DNA of 64,000 nt, taken from NCBI GenBank assembly GCA_032716605.1, contig CM064519.1, positions 27,539,401 to 27,603,400 of the forward strand, written 5' to 3'. Positions 1 through 13,540 of this stretch are shown here, piece after piece; the first letter of the stretch is position 1, and every line of letters begins with the position of its first letter. The stretch is from Paralithodes platypus (Eukaryota; Arthropoda; Malacostraca; Decapoda; Lithodidae). Position numbers and translations under genes: made by a program. The notes beneath the pieces were generated by a model. It was given only the letters and a program-made list of their open reading frames with translations, did not search any database and was not told the origin of the DNA.

Positions 1-195
1 ACTCTCGTACACTCTCTTAGTCATTCTCTGGCTTCCCATACATTCCATATGGCCGAACCATCTCAAATTATTCCTTTTCACACTTTCCAGAACATCTACA
101 TCCACACCACACCTCTCTCATACTTCCTCATTCCACACCACACCTCTCTTGTACTTCCTCATTCATCTGTCTATCTCTCCATGTAACCTCAAGGC
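1..195 (-). mobile_element. RTE-like LINE fragment, C-terminal coding part
   Basis: The reverse complement matches the better-preserved LINE at 41460-41615 and reads VKRNNLRWFGHMEC followed by TKRVYES, the conserved C-terminal tail of RTE-type reverse transcriptase proteins. It is cut by the window edge. A 31-bp stretch at 102-132 is repeated directly at 133-163, a small local duplication not present in the 41.5 kb copy. Non-functional fragment. Confidence 0.8.
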
Positions 196-531
196 TCTCG
201 AGATTCGGTAACTCAGGTGTCTCAACCAATATTGCTACCTCAGGATATTAGAGCAGTGTTGCAACCTCAGGATACTAAACCAGTGTTGCTATCTCAGAGT
301 ACTGCACCAGCATGCTCGCTAGTCAAGGAGGCAGTGCATATTCGCCTGTTACAGTGGTCCCTTCACTGAGACAACCGCCATCCCAGCAGGGGTAGTCTGA
401 GAACCAGGCACTGCGACAACAAACCACCGCAGAGGACCCCATAAAGGCAGAGACACTAAAGGAGGAGATGAAACTGGAGCCAGAATCAGCCCAATTGTCT
501 ATGAAAACAATCCCTCCGAGGGAGAGGAGCA
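185..531 (+). other. Exon-like degenerate open segment, unassigned
   Basis: One frame reads a polar, glutamine- and serine-rich stretch (SLRQPPSQQG, then QALRQQTTAEDPIKAETLKE) that looks more protein-like than its surroundings, but it contains in-frame stops, including one after SQQG. The first part carries an imperfect repeat of about 35-39 bp (GGATATTAG / GGATACTAA context). A possible splice donor GGTATAT lies at its end. The second copy of this locus (5098-5312) keeps the same stops. It may be a decayed exon or transposon coding remnant. I recognise no family. Confidence 0.2.
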
Positions 532-532
532 G

Positions 533-2290
533 GGTATATTGTAGATATTTTGTTGTTCTCTATTCTGAGATCCCTTCATAACTATTGAATACAGCAAAAC
601 ACACCCTATCCCCTGCTATAGAATGTTAAAAGTATTTATGGGTCGTATACATTATACTCCTTTCCGTGTATAATAATATACATATATTCCGTGTTAATAT
701 TTTTGACATGCATATTTTATAAAATAAACAGATTGACCAAAAGATGATGGAGAAAGTTTAGTATGGTTTATGCAACTGTCGCTGATGGAGCTAATTACAT
801 GACTATTAATTTCAATAATATTTTTGTGAGCATTTGCTTTGGTAACAAGATGTTATTTGTAAATAATTGCAACTACATAGTTTGAAAGGTGTATACTAGT
901 TCAGCCCGAGAACTTATTTGTGCTAATAATGTGGATATTATTAGGCAGCTCAGTTTCTAATGTTAGGGTGCACCAAAAGCTCTTAAGTGATGATGCTTAT
1001 GAAGCTAGGTACCTGGTAATCCTTGCTGGGCAGTGGAGGCAGCTCTTTGGCGTTAATGGTGGCACAGGAAACTGTTCTGGGCTGCTTGAAGGCAGTGAGT
1101 TCAACAGCAAGCTGTCTGGAGATGCAGACAATAGCTTGCATCTATCAATGGAGACTAAGCAGGTGTTGTTGCTAGAGACTGGTAACATTCTGGTTAGTGA
1201 CATAGTTTACAGCTCATTGCTTGTTAGGACAGACTGGGGTTAATCAGTTGGTGTTGCAATAATCATGGTTGGTTACAGCTAGTTTGTAAGACGGTAATAT
1301 GACATCTGGAGGCTCTGCTTGCCAGGGGTTTCGTCTATTGTTCTTAATAGGGGTAAAGACCAGATATGACTATTGCTGACATCTTGCTGTTTCACAGTAA
1401 TACTTATGGTAGATTTGTTGAAATTATCAGCAGGCACATTGCAGGTGAGAAAGGCGGCTGTATTTACTGTATATTCTCTCGTGGCTCGGAAGTGCGGGCA
1501 GGTCACAGGTTCTGGTGGTGGTTTCCCTAGATCTTCATTCTCTCTCATTAAGGCAGAGATGATCTAGCATGCACTATGTGTGCATACCAGTATTATTTCT
1601 GCCGAATTGACTATATATTAAAAACTAATTATACTGTATATGTTAACCTGAACATGAATAAAGCAAAACTATTTAAATCAAATAATCTATCGGTAGTTGG
1701 AAGATATCGTATATGCAAGTAAATAAAATAATACAAAGTAATATGTATTAACAGAATAACGTAAACTAACAATATACTGTAGCATAACAAAATACTTTAC
1801 AGAAGATAAGTGTATAATGAGGCCAATCAATGTCTTCAGTACATCAAATAATTTGCTTGATTAAGGTGAATGTTTCTGTATTTGATTCAACAATTAAAAT
1901 CTTTAATAATAATAAACTGATCTGGCTGTAACTAGAATCAAACTCATAAACAATAATCATGATACTGATTTATCCTAAGAGTTCCTGATGTTATGCCTAG
2001 TATAATGCTACTGATATATTACTTTGATATAAACGTTTGGTAACATGAAAAATAATACTGATCGTAGATAACATAACGCACATCTCAGAAGACTATTATC
2101 TATGTTTTATTAATTTCACCAAAACAAACACCTCCAATGAAATTAATGAAAGCATATATTACTAACCTCACACATACCATCTGGGAGTTGAACCCTGAAC
2201 CAAGCTATTCTTCAGGAGAACGGCTAACATCTACACCACACTGGTTAAGGGAGCTTAGACGGTAGTGTGCATCATAATTTACTGGTTCCG
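533..2290. other. AT-rich non-coding stretch
   Basis: No gene, RNA or clear repeat is recognised beyond the locus duplication itself. Short open frames here (for example 920-1243) are repeated only because the whole locus is duplicated; they show no domain-like composition. The equivalent stretch of the second copy is 5313-7070. Confidence 0.6.
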
Positions 2291-2299
2291 CTCAATGGT

Positions 2300-2627
2300 T
2301 TAAGGAAGGGGTTTAGTTTGCTCTCTAAACCTCTATCAAGCTTAAAAAAACACCCACAAGATCCCCTTTCGATATAAATTTGTAAATTTTTCGGTAGAGA
2401 AATGTTCCGGCCGAAGGCCGATTCCTCTTCAAATACAGGCTCGCTATCGCTCGGCAGGAACAAAATCGACACCTAAATGGCACGAAAGGTCTTAATATTG
2501 GCAAAGAAATGGGGCAAAAGGTCTGAAAATCGCCAAACTAATAGGGCGAATGTCTTGAAATTTCATTACTAATAGGGCTAAACATGAGGGAGGAGGAGGA
2601 CTCGAAAAAACAACTGCCTCCCCTTAA
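2300..2627 (+). mobile_element. TTAA-bounded foldback MITE (family F)
   Basis: The element starts TTAAGGAAGGGG and ends GCCTCCCCTTAA, so both ends carry TTAA followed inward by a G-rich/C-rich inverted repeat. The interior contains the signature GGCCGAAGGCC hairpin, a GCTCGCTATCGCTCGGC block and spaced ACGAAAGGTCTTAA / AATGGGGC motifs seen in at least eight other copies in this window. It has no coding capacity. TTAA may be the target duplication. Confidence 0.75.
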
Positions 2628-2841
2628 TAAGATATAAATACAAGTAAATTTGCATAAACATGAAAGATACTTTATTATAGCTGCCGTTTTTCCTGGAGGG
2701 CCACAAGGTCGTGCTTTTATGGGATACTGTCGCAACTTTATGTGTTTATTATAATGCATTTTTCAACAATCCTTAGTGCAGCTAGGCATGGAATCACGGT
2801 GGTTTTCTGGACATTACCGTTAATCTGGCTGGTGTAATATA

Positions 2842-3013
<172 letters not shown>

Positions 3014-3014
3014 C

Positions 3015-3820
3015 TCTGTTTCCATCTCGATTCGTTTTCTCCGCTTTTCCCCCTTCCATTTTCCCCCTCTCCATTTTGTTTGCTTCTTTTTTTGTCCTCT
3101 CTTCTACTGTTCTCCCTCATATGTCCTCTTCATTAACTTTTCCTCCTCTCCTCTTCTCTCAGGTATCCTCTTGTACACTGTTCTCTCGACATAGAAAGCT
3201 GTACCAAGACATCACCTTTATGTGCTCGGAAACTGTTTGGTGGTGGTGGTGGTGATGCAGGAAATGATTTTCTTTTCTTTTCTAGGGATACAGATATATA
3301 GGTGGGAAGGTTGGTGGTTTCGGAGATAGGTAGGGGTAATTGAGGGAGAGATCTGTGCTTATCTCCACTATCCAGACTGCTCGCTCCATATTCCTTTCCC
3401 GTCTTCTTCGTCATCTCTTATTTTTCTCTGTTGTCTTCTCCTGTCTACTCGCTTCCTACTCTATATTATCCTTTCAATTATTATGTTACCTCCACCAACC
3501 GACTTTACTCCTAAACTCAAATAAGCCCACTTATGTCCACTTCTCTCATGTCTTCTCACTTGCTCTTTCATATCATTCATCTGCTGTCCACTTTTCCCTT
3601 CTTTCGTCTCCTCCCCATCACTAGCATATCACCTGTATGTGCTTGTACGTTATTATGGTGGGTGGTGAACTCGAGGGAGATCAATAATTATTATGTTTGC
3701 TGACTTGGGAGACGGGTAGGGAGGAAGCTAGGTAAGGTTGATCTCCTAGTATCTTTCCATGTTTCCGAAATCTTGTCCTTTCATCTCCTTTGTATAGTTT
3801 GTATGCTTATTTCATACTTT
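3015..3820. other. Pyrimidine-rich non-coding stretch
   Basis: T- and C-rich sequence between the CT tract and the LINE fragment, with short GGTGGT and TTTTC repeats. No gene is supported; the open frame at 3340-3624 is a low-complexity Ser/Leu translation. Confidence 0.5.
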
Positions 3821-3824
3821 ATTT

Positions 3825-4690
3825 TATTTCTATGTGAGTGAGGGAGACAAAAGGCAGAACTGCCTGTATTGAGTGCCTCCCCCAGAGTTGAAAGAGTGAC
3901 AGGGCCAAAATCAAGGGACGTTCGAGCCAAAATGGCTGGACACACGGAGCTTGAAACAGTTTAAGTCATAGGAAGAGGGAAAGACTGATTCTGGGAGAGA
4001 ATTACAGAGCTCAGCAGTTGAATAGAAGAAAGTCTGAGAATAGCGTTTCACTCTTGGGCTGGAGAGTTGCACAGAGTAGGGGTGCGATTTGTGTTGAATG
4101 ACGGGTACTACGTACCCTACGTAGAAGAGGTGGTATACACTGTGAAAGCTCTGAGGAATATTGATTATTATAGTAGCGATAGAATAGTGAGAGAGATGCA
4201 ACATTGCGGCGAAGAGAGAAAAATTGCAGAGAGTTGGTGAGTGGGCGAGAATTAATGATACGAAAGGCTTTCCTTTCTACTTTGTCTAGGAGTGCGGTGT
4301 AAGAGGATCCTCCCACAAATGTGAACAATACTCAATACAAGGGACGCACTGTGCTCCTGTACAGAGCAAGAAGCTGTGCAGGGGTAAAGAACCCCTTGAG
4401 GCAGGTTGAGCACATCCAGTTTCTGGGAGGCTGCCTTAGGCAAGACTGTAATATGGTCCTTCCAAGTGAGAGCAGAGGAAGAAAAAAGAGGGGAACACTG
4501 AGACATATGGAGAGAAGATGAAGGATATGATTTTTGTATTGTTGAATTTATAAGGAATAGTCCTCTGGAGAGTTCTGAATGGGTATTAAGAATAAAGATA
4601 TTGGGTTTTTGGAAGCATTAAGATAACAAAGTTTTTCTTCTCTAGTAGTTAGATCAGAAGATAAAGTGTTGCATGGGTTCATTACGGTTT
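3825..4690 (-). mobile_element. Jockey/CR1-like LINE fragment, noisy copy
   Basis: The reverse complement carries the C-terminal part of a non-LTR reverse transcriptase and 3' UTR, the same element as 8600-9420 in the second copy of the locus. Here the frame is broken by several one-base indels. One is a missing C near 4315 that destroys the CSHLWGG motif intact at the equivalent place in the other copy. The indel density rises toward the N gap, which suggests low consensus quality rather than biological decay. Confidence 0.75.
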
Positions 4691-4997
4691 TTTTTTTTTT
4701 GTAATTAGGGATTGTTTTGTCAACTCCACTGTTACCTATGTCTCCTCAACTTAAACCGGGTCACTTAATTCATTCCCTTCCTCCTCCTATACCTACTCGC
4801 AGCATGCCCTTGTCCAATCTTCTCTCTGTTTATTGTTGGCGCATTTCTATCCCTCTTTCTCATCATTGCTACGTTCAAAACATTCAACACCAGAACATGA
4901 CCGTGGTTGGGTATTAACCCAAATGCTTTCCTTGGGGGTTTTGTTGGTGTCTAAGTACAGTCCATCGTTTACTGGGTATGGGGGTAGAGGCGGGTAG

Positions 4998-5097
4998 NNN
5001 NNNNNNNNNNNNNNNNNNNNNNNNNNNNNNNNNNNNNNNNNNNNNNNNNNNNNNNNNNNNNNNNNNNNNNNNNNNNNNNNNNNNNNNNNNNNNNNNN
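4998..5097. other. Assembly gap (100 N)
   Basis: A run of 100 N, a conventional size for a gap of unknown length. It separates the two near-identical copies of the locus. Confidence 0.99.
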
Positions 5098-7082
5098 CGC
5101 TAGTCAAGGAGGCAGTGCATATTCGCCTGTTACAGTGGTCCCTTCACTGAGACAACCGCCATCCCAGCAGGGGTAGTCTGAGAACCAGGCACTGCGACAA
5201 CAAACCACCGCAGAGGACCCCATAAAGGCAGAGACACTAAAGGAGGAGATGAAACTGGAGCCAGAATCAGCCCAATTGTCTCTGAAAACAATCCCTCCGA
5301 GGGAGAGGAGCAGGGTATATTGTAGATATTTTGTTGTTCTCTATTCTGAGATCCCTTCATAACTATTGAATACAGCAAAACACACCCTATCCCCTGCTAT
5401 AGAATGTTAAAAGTATTTATGGGTCGTATACATTATACTCCTTTCCGTGTATAATAATATACATATATTCCGTGTTAATATTTTTGACATGCATATTTTA
5501 TAAAATAAACAGATTGACCAAAAGATGATGGAGAAAGTTTAGTATGGTTTATGCAACTGTCGCTGATGGAGCTAATTACATGACTATTAATTTCAATAAT
5601 ATTTTTGTGAGCATTTGCTTTGGTAACAAGATGTTATTTGTAAATAATTGCAACTACAGAGTTTGAAAGGTGTATACTAGTTCAGCCCGAGAACTTATTT
5701 GTGCTAATAATGTGGATATTATTAGGCAGCTCAGTTTCTAATGTTAGGGTGCACCAAAAGCTCTTAAGTGATGATGCTTATGAAGCTAGGTACCTGGTAA
5801 TCCTTGCTGGGCAGTGGAGGCAGCTCTTTGGCGTTAATGGTGGCACAGGAAACTGTTCTGGGCTGCTTGAAGGCAGTGAGTTCAACAGCAAGCTGTCTGG
5901 AGATGCAGACAATAGCTTGCATCTATCAATGGAGACTAAGCAGGTGTTGTTGCTAGAGACTGGTAACATTCTGGTTAGTGACATAGTTTACAGCTCATTG
6001 CTTGTTAGGACAGACTGGGGTTAATCAGTTGGTGTTGCAATAATCATGGTTGGTTACAGCTAGTTTGTAAGACGGTAATATGACATCTGGAGGCTCTGCT
6101 TGCCAGGGGTTTCGTCTATTGTTCTTAATAGGGGTAAAGACCAGATATGACTATTGCTGACATCTTGCTGTTTCACAGTAATACTTATGGTAGATTTGTT
6201 GAAATTATCAGCAGGCACATTGCAGGTGAGAAAGGCGGCTGTATTTACTGTATATTCTCTCGTGGCTCGGAAGTGCGGGCAGGTCACAGGTTCTGGTGGT
6301 GGTTTCCCTAGATCTTCATTCTCTCTCATTAAGGCAGAGATGATCTAGCATGCACTATGTGTGGCATACCAGTATTATTTCTGCCGAATTGACTATATAT
6401 TAAAAAACTAATTATACTGTATATGTTAACCTGAACATGAATAAAGCAAAACTATTTAAATCAAATAATCTATCGGTAGTTGGAAGATATCGTATATGCA
6501 AGTAAATAAAATAATACAAAGTAATATGTATTATCAGAATAACGTAAACTAACAATATACTGTAGCATAACAAAATACTTTACAGAAGATAAGTGTATAA
6601 TGAGGCCAATCAATGTCTTCAGTACATCAAATAATTTGCTTGATTAAGGTGAATGTTTCTGTATTTGATTCAACAATTAAAATCTTTAATAATAATAAAC
6701 TGATCTGGCTGTAACTAGAATCAAACTCATAAACAATAATCATGATACTGATTTATCCTAAGAGTTCCTGATGTTATGCCTAGTATAATGCTACTGATAT
6801 ATTACTTTGATATAAACGTTTGGTAACATGAAAAATAATACTGATCGTAGATAACATAACGCACATCTCAGAAGACTATTATCTATGTTTTATTAATTTC
6901 ACCAAAACAAACACCTCCAATGAAATTAATGAAAGCATATATTACTAACCTCACACATACCATCTGGGAGTTGAACCCTGAACCAAGCTATTCTTCAGGA
7001 GAACGGCTAACATCTACACCACACTGGTTAAGGGAGCCCAGACGGTATTGTACAACATAATTTACTGGTTCGGATCAATGGT

Positions 7083-7412
7083 TTAAGGAAGGGGTTTTAG
7101 TTTGTTCTCTAAAACCTCTATCAAGCTTAAAAAAACACCCACAAGATCCCCTTTCGATATAAATTTGTAAATTTTTCGGTAGAGAAATGTTCCGGCCGAA
7201 GGCCGATTCCTCTTCAAATACAGGCTCGCTATCGCTCGGCAGGAACAAAATCGACACCTAAATGGCACGAAAGGTCTTAATATTGGCAAAGAAATGGGGC
7301 AAAAGGTCTGAAAATCGCCAAACTAATAGGGCGAATGTCTTGAAATTTCATTACTAATAGGGCTAAACATGAGGGAGGAGGAGGACTCGAAAAAACAACT
7401 GCCTCCCCTTAA
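7083..7412 (+). mobile_element. TTAA-bounded foldback MITE (family F)
   Basis: Counterpart of 2300-2627 in the second locus copy: TTAAGGAAGGGG at the left end, CTCCCCTTAA at the right, and the GGCCGAAGGCC hairpin inside. Small indels in T-runs distinguish the two copies. Confidence 0.75.
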
Positions 7413-7627
7413 TAAGATATAAATACAAGTAAATTTGCATAAACATGAAAGATACTTTATTATAGCTGCCGTTTTTCCTGGAGGGCCACAAGGTCGTGCT
7501 TTTATGGGATACTGTCGCAACTTTATGTGTTTATTATAATGCATTTTTCAAACAATCCTTAGTGCAGCTAGGCATGGAATCACGGTGGTTTTCTGGACAT
7601 TACCGTTAATCTGGCTGGTGTAATATA

Positions 7628-7788
<161 letters not shown>

Positions 7789-8599
7789 GTTTCCATCTCG
7801 ATTCGTTTTCTCCGCTTTTCCCCCTTCCATTTTCCCCCTCTCCATTTTGTTTGCTTCTTTTTTTGTCCTCTCTTCTACTGTTCTCCCTCATATGTCCTCT
7901 TCATTAACTTTTCCTCCTCTCCTCTTCTCTCAGGTATCCTCTTGTACACTGTTCTCTCGACATAGAAAGCTGTACCAAGACATCACCTTTATGTGCTCGG
8001 AAACTGTTTGGTGGTGGTGGTGGTGATGCAGGAAATGATTTTCTTTTCTTTTCTTTTCTAGGGATACAGATATATAGGTGGGAAGGTTGGTGGTTTCGGA
8101 GATAGGTAGGGGTAATTGAGGGAGAGATCTGTGCTTATCTCCACTATCCAGACTGCTCGCTCCATATTCCTTTCCCGTCTTCTTCGTCATCTCTTATTTT
8201 TCTCTGTTGTCTTCTCCTGTCTACTCGCTTCCTACTCTATATTATCCTTTCAATTATTATGTTACCTCCACCAACCGACTTTACTCCTAAACTCAAATAA
8301 GCCCACTTATGTCCACTTCTCTCATGTCTTCTCACTTGCTCTTTCATATCATTCATCTGCTGTCCACTTTTCTCTTCTTTCGTCTCCTCCCCATCACTAG
8401 CATATCACCTGTATGTGCTTGTACGTTATTATGGTGGGTGGTGAACTCGAGGGAGATCAATAATTATTATGTTTGCTGACTTGGGAGACGGGTAGGGAGG
8501 AAGCTAGGTAAGGTTGATCTCCTAGTATCTTTCCATGTTTCCGAAATCTTGTCCTTTCATCTCCTTTGTATAGTTTGTATGCTTATTTCATACTTTATT

Positions 8600-9420
8600 T
8601 TATTTCTATGTGAGTGAGGGAGACAAAAGGCAGAACTGCCTGTATTGAGTGCCTCCCCCAGAGTTGAAAGAGTGACAGGGCCAAAATCAAGGGACGTTCG
8701 AGCCAAAATGGCTGGACACACGGAGTTTGAAGCAATTTAAGTCATAGGAAGAGGGAAAGACTGATTCTGGGAGAGAATTACAGAGCTCAGCAGTTGAATA
8801 GAAGAAAGTCTGAGAATAGCGTTTCACTCTTGGGCTGGAGAGTTGCACAGAGTAGGGGTGCGATTTGTGTTGAATGACGGGTACTACGTACCCTACGTAG
8901 AAGAGGTGGTATACACTGTGAAAGCTCTGAGGAATATTGATTATTATAGTAGCGATAGAATAGTGAGAGAGATGCAACATTGCGGCGAAGAGAGAAAAAT
9001 TGCAGAGAGTTGGTGAGTGGGCGAGAATTAATGATACGAAAGGCTTTCCTTTCTACTTTGTCTAGGAGTGCGGTGTAAGAGGATCCTCCCCACAAATGTG
9101 AACAATACTCAATACAAGGACGCACTGTGCTCCTGTACAGAGCAAGAAGCTGTGCAGGGGTAAAGAACCCCTTGAGGCGGTTGAGCACATCCAGTTTCTG
9201 GGAGGCTGCCTTAGCAAGACTGGTAATATGGTCCTTCCAAGTGAGAGCAGAAGAAAAAGAGACACTGAGAATATTGAGAGAAGATGAAGGATTGATTTTT
9301 GTATTGTTGAATTATAAGGAATAGTCCTCTGGGAGTTCTGAATGGGTATTAAGATAAAGATATTGGGTTTTGGAAGCATTAAAGATAACAAAGTTTTCTC
9401 TAGTAGTTAAATCAGAAGAT
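8600..9420 (-). mobile_element. Jockey/CR1-like LINE fragment
   Basis: Reverse-strand non-LTR retrotransposon fragment holding the end of the reverse transcriptase region, the C-terminal region and a 3' UTR that finishes in an A-rich stretch (AAATAAAATAAAG on the minus strand). The 5' part, including endonuclease and the RT catalytic core, is missing, as usual for 5'-truncated insertions. Related fragments lie at 15020-15490 and 45105-46262. Confidence 0.8.
8787..9188 (-). pseudogene. Reverse transcriptase C-terminal remnant (133 codons open)
   Basis: The translated frame contains LYRSTVRPCIEYCSHLWGG, a signature of the region after the RT domain in jockey/CR1-type LINEs, followed by DKVERKAFRIIN. 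Upstream residues (GRTILPVL, QPPRNWMCSTA) continue the same protein in shifted frames at 9190-9391, so the coding region is frameshifted. No catalytic FADD box is present because the element is truncated. It has no expected function. Confidence 0.75.
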
Positions 9421-9756
9421 AAGTGTTGCATGGGTTCATTACGTTTTTTTATTAGGGATTGTTTGTCACTCCACTGTTACCTATTGTCTCCCAACTTAAA
9501 CCGGGTCACTTAATTCCTTCCCTTCCTCTCCTATACCTACTCGCAGCATGCCCTGTCCAATCTTCTCTCTGTTATGTTGGCGCATTTCTATCCCTTTCTC
9601 TCTTGCTACGTAAAACATCAACACCAGAACATGACCTTTATTACCCAAATGCTTCTTGGGGGTGTTGGTGTCTAAGTACATCCTCGTTTACTGGGTATGT
9701 AGGCGGGTAGGTAGGGAACGAGGGGTCAAGATGTTTGGCATTAGTAGGTTGGTTGG

Positions 9757-11094
9757 TTAAGGGGAGATTGGTTTATTTTTTGGCCGATTATTTCATATAA
9801 TATTATGTATTATGTTGTTAGTTTCCTCCTTAGACCTCCATCCAACTTTAAAAAACATTCATTAGATCCTCCTTCTAGTATAAGGGGAGGCTGAACCTTG
9901 GCTGAGCCCAGAAGTAAAAATTTCAATTTTTGTGTTCTTTTTCTAAAATGCTTCTTTCAACATAGGAGAATAGCATAGGAGGGAAAAAAAAACATATCGC
10001 ATCCATAACCCCCCAGGCCCATGCCCCCAAAAAACGTTTTTTTTTCCTTTCAGCCCCCCCATTTTTTTTTTTTTTGTGTTGTTTGTCTAAAAGGCTTTTG
10101 TAAACAATAAAAATTATCATATGAGGGCATAAACACCCATATGTCATCCCTAGCCCCCCCCCCCCTCCCGTGGGCCCCAATATCATGGATTTTGCTAAAA
10201 AATATTTCGTAAAATGATGTGTCACCTCAGAACAACAAGATGGTTTACAGTAGTTTGCCATAAAACTGTGTTTTCTCTAACAGCTTAGTAATAGAAAACG
10301 TTTCTCGGAGGACTAACTTGGTTATTTTCCCCAAATTTGTCTGTGCAATGGTTGCATATCTGAGATTTACAATTGCCAGAGATCATATATTGGCACTTCC
10401 GAGTCAAACTACACTTTTTTGTATTGCTCAAATTCGTTCCCCTTCTACACACTATATATAGGACTATATAGGAACGCTTGTAAGTTGAAATAATGGCCGT
10501 TCCGCCAAAATTGTCCGAGACTCGACCTTTTTCATATTGAAATTTGCTCTACCCAAAAAATATATATATTATATATATTTTTTTAGCACCTTCTATTATT
10601 CAATATGGGAAAACTTTAACGGACAACTGTAGGGGATGCTTGTAGGATGCGCCATAAAAAAATTGTGGGAAATTTGAACAATTTTCAATTTGTAGAATGA
10701 TTTTTGCTATAGTGCAATGAAATTCGCGCACGCACATAAAGAGCTGATTTTTTCAGCGAGTCCTATAATTTCCATTGGTATTAAGATGGCATAATGCCAG
10801 AAACAAACTCTCTTATACAGGGTGAATTGGGGGTGTAAGGTTCAGCCTTACATTTTTCGGTAGAAAAATGTCCCGGCCGAAGGTTGATTCTTCCAAAATT
10901 ACAGACTTACTATCGTTCGCCAGGAAAAAAATTGACATGCAAATAACACGAAAGGTCTTAATATTGACAAGGAAATGGGGCAAAAGTTCATTAACACGCC
11001 AAACTAATGGAACAAAAGTCTAAAAATCTCAAAACTAATGGGGTTAAACATGAGGGAGAAGGGGATCTAGAAACACGACTTATCTCCCCTTAAG
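9757..11094 (+). mobile_element. Family F foldback MITE split by another insertion
   Basis: The left part (9757-9880) starts TTAAGGGGAGATTGG and the right part (10852-11094) resumes at ATTTTTCGGTAGAAAAATG and ends CTCCCCTTAA. Joined conceptually they match the other family F copies, with a 0.97 kb unrelated element between them. Confidence 0.7.
9881..10851 (+). mobile_element. 0.97 kb inverted-repeat element (family N), copy 1
   Basis: It lies inside a family F MITE. Its ends are inverted: AGGCTGAACCTTG on the left and AAGGTTCAGCCTTAC on the right. The second copy at 63151-64000 is in reverse orientation and confirms the interior, including the CAGGGTGAATT end motif, GCGCACGCACATA, and a long C/G homopolymer around 10155. 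No transposase frame is present; the 112-codon frame at 9923-10261 is low complexity. The superfamily is unassigned. Confidence 0.65.
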
Positions 11095-11099
11095 AAGGA

Positions 11100-13540
11100 A
11101 GTGCATTAGGTAGGTTGGTGATTTCATTAATAGTATATTTATAAGGAATGAACGACACGATATTCCAGATACTGCCTATTCCTTGTAACTCCCTGCAGCA
11201 CAATATTGTGGTATGGCTCTCTCCAGGACACACACCAACATGTCCAATATATCACGTGCACATTATTATGTTTCTCTTATTAAACATACATACTATAATT
11301 TATCAACACACATATTCCCTCAATCTCCTTTTGCTTCATGCTAACACAAACACACCCACAGACACACAGTTCTTTGAAAATGGGAATGCAACGTGTAAAT
11401 AATATATAAAGTATTTTTTGACGTAAACATTAAATTATTTCAGGAACAATCGACTTTTGAGAGAGATTATACCCATTTATTTTACTATTTGAATACAATT
11501 CCCTCTAGGTGCAGTTGAAATTGTATTTCTTCAAAAACTGTCTTCATTGATATTATTATTTTAGTCATAAAACGAGAGGAGGGGGAGGTATGGAGAAATC
11601 CCATGTAGTCCTATATTCTGAGAGGATTCCAAACTCTGGCATATTTTTGTGAGAGTTTGAATAGTGTGGCTTCCATGAGGTTTTCCGCAGTCCGCCAACA
11701 GAGCCTAACTAGAGGCTTGCCGCAGTTTACGAGTTAATGAAGTATTAAATTAACTTTAGCAATGATATAAAGATCTCTAGTGTAATTAGTGTAAGTAGAG
11801 TGACAAATGTGACCCCTGCATTCAATGGACAAAATAAAAAGAGATGCATACCTATACAGGGTTGCTCTCCTTCCTGCTTACATATCATCATCACATATGC
11901 CCTGTTAAACTTGCCTCTTGTCATGTCACAGAGGTAGGGTCCTCTTATCCTGTCTGTCAGGTTATTCATGGTCAATATGAAATGTTATGTTTGTGTTTAT
12001 GTTCTGTCTGTCTGTTTTTCTTCCTTTTGCTTAGTTGTTTGTCTGCATGGATTGTCTGGTTAGGTGGATACTCTGCATTTGTTTATCTGAGCATGTAAGA
12101 CTATTTCATGTTTGCCTAAAATGTCTGTAAGTCTGAATAATCTGTGTACTGTACATGTCTAAAGCTCTGGTTGCATAGTTTGTGTTTGTCTGAGTATATC
12201 CGTTGTTTGTCAGACTTTGAATAGACAGTGGTTGTTCTATTGTCTGTGTCTATTTACATACTCCGTCTAGTTGCCTGTATCTGCACCAATGTTTAAATAT
12301 TCTTTAAACAAAAAATAGTAACTATTTCCATACGTGTTATTACCCTTGTTTGACATATTATATTTTAATATGTATTGCGTGCGAACTAGTATGTATGTAT
12401 ATTCTAAGGTTTCGCTTTTATTTTCATATCTTGCGTTTCTGAGACTCTTACAAACATGTATTTATAAATTTGTCATTAAAAGTATGTTTTTGTGTATATG
12501 TTATGCTTTTCGAATGTTACCAATACATATTAAGTATATTTAAATGGTAAATTTCATCACATCAACAGTTTATTTTTTTATCTGTAATTTTTATATGCCT
12601 TTCCACACAACTGCATTTAATCCCTAGCCTCCTTTATCATCTAAAGTACTTCCTTCTTCCCTCTCTCGTCTTTTACACAGATTTTCCTCTTCATATTTCC
12701 TCTACATCCTCTCTTTAAGGACAAAATATGCACTTTCTCCAGCTTCTGTTAAGTTGTGGTCTGGTGGCTTCTGAAGTACCGTAACCTTGTTGTAGGACTT
12801 CAGTCAACTTAAATACAATCCACCCGATAGTGTGGACAAAAATGCTTGCACAGTCGTTGCCAAGGATAAATCGTCTGAAAAGGAGCTCATCTTATACGGC
12901 CTCAAACATAGCTTTGGCTTTCCGTGTTTTATTTTTGTCTCGCATTTCTATACAGTAGTTGCATTTTCAATAAGTTTATGGAATTTCTGCAGTATCATTA
13001 TATTTTATGTCTCGTCCTGATTTGTCATTTCACTATCTGTACCTATACTCTATACAGCCCATTTGCTCTAACCCTTTTTGAGTTACTAGAGGTTAATGAT
13101 TGTGGTTTCTGGCAAAATTAATAATTATAGACTAAAGGGAGGTAGACAGATTTGAGAAAGAGAAAGGGATAAAGTTATAGTTCGTATGTTTTTTATGTTG
13201 CTGTTATTCCCTTTCTATATTTTGTCTTAGTAATTATCACCTTGTCATTCCAAATACCTACTTTTGGTCTTAGAAATCCGTATACTCTCTCTCTCTCTCT
13301 GTTTTGCCATGATACATTTCTTCAAAATGCCTAATATATTCTTGTTTCTTAGTATATTAATCTTATCTCATTTAATGTGTGCTTCTATTTCCCCAATTCT
13401 AACTTTTTTTGTTTATTATTCTATTCTGTTACATTTTCTTCCCTCTTATAGTAGCTCTCTCAATATTTCTCGAATTGCTAGATATCTCTTCATCCTCCTC
13501 TTGCATTTACTAGATATTTATCCATTTACCATTTCATATC
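11100..13540. other. AT-rich non-coding stretch
   Basis: No gene or RNA recognised. The sequence is AT-rich with T-rich runs near 12000-12600 (repeated TCTGT words) and short CT repeats near 13285. Several 60-95 codon frames are present, none with recognisable domains or conserved-looking composition. Confidence 0.55.

Noticed and set aside
920..1243. 107-codon frame identical at 5701-6024
   Set aside because: Identical only because the locus is duplicated around the N gap. No domain or coding-like constraint can be inferred from two assembly copies.
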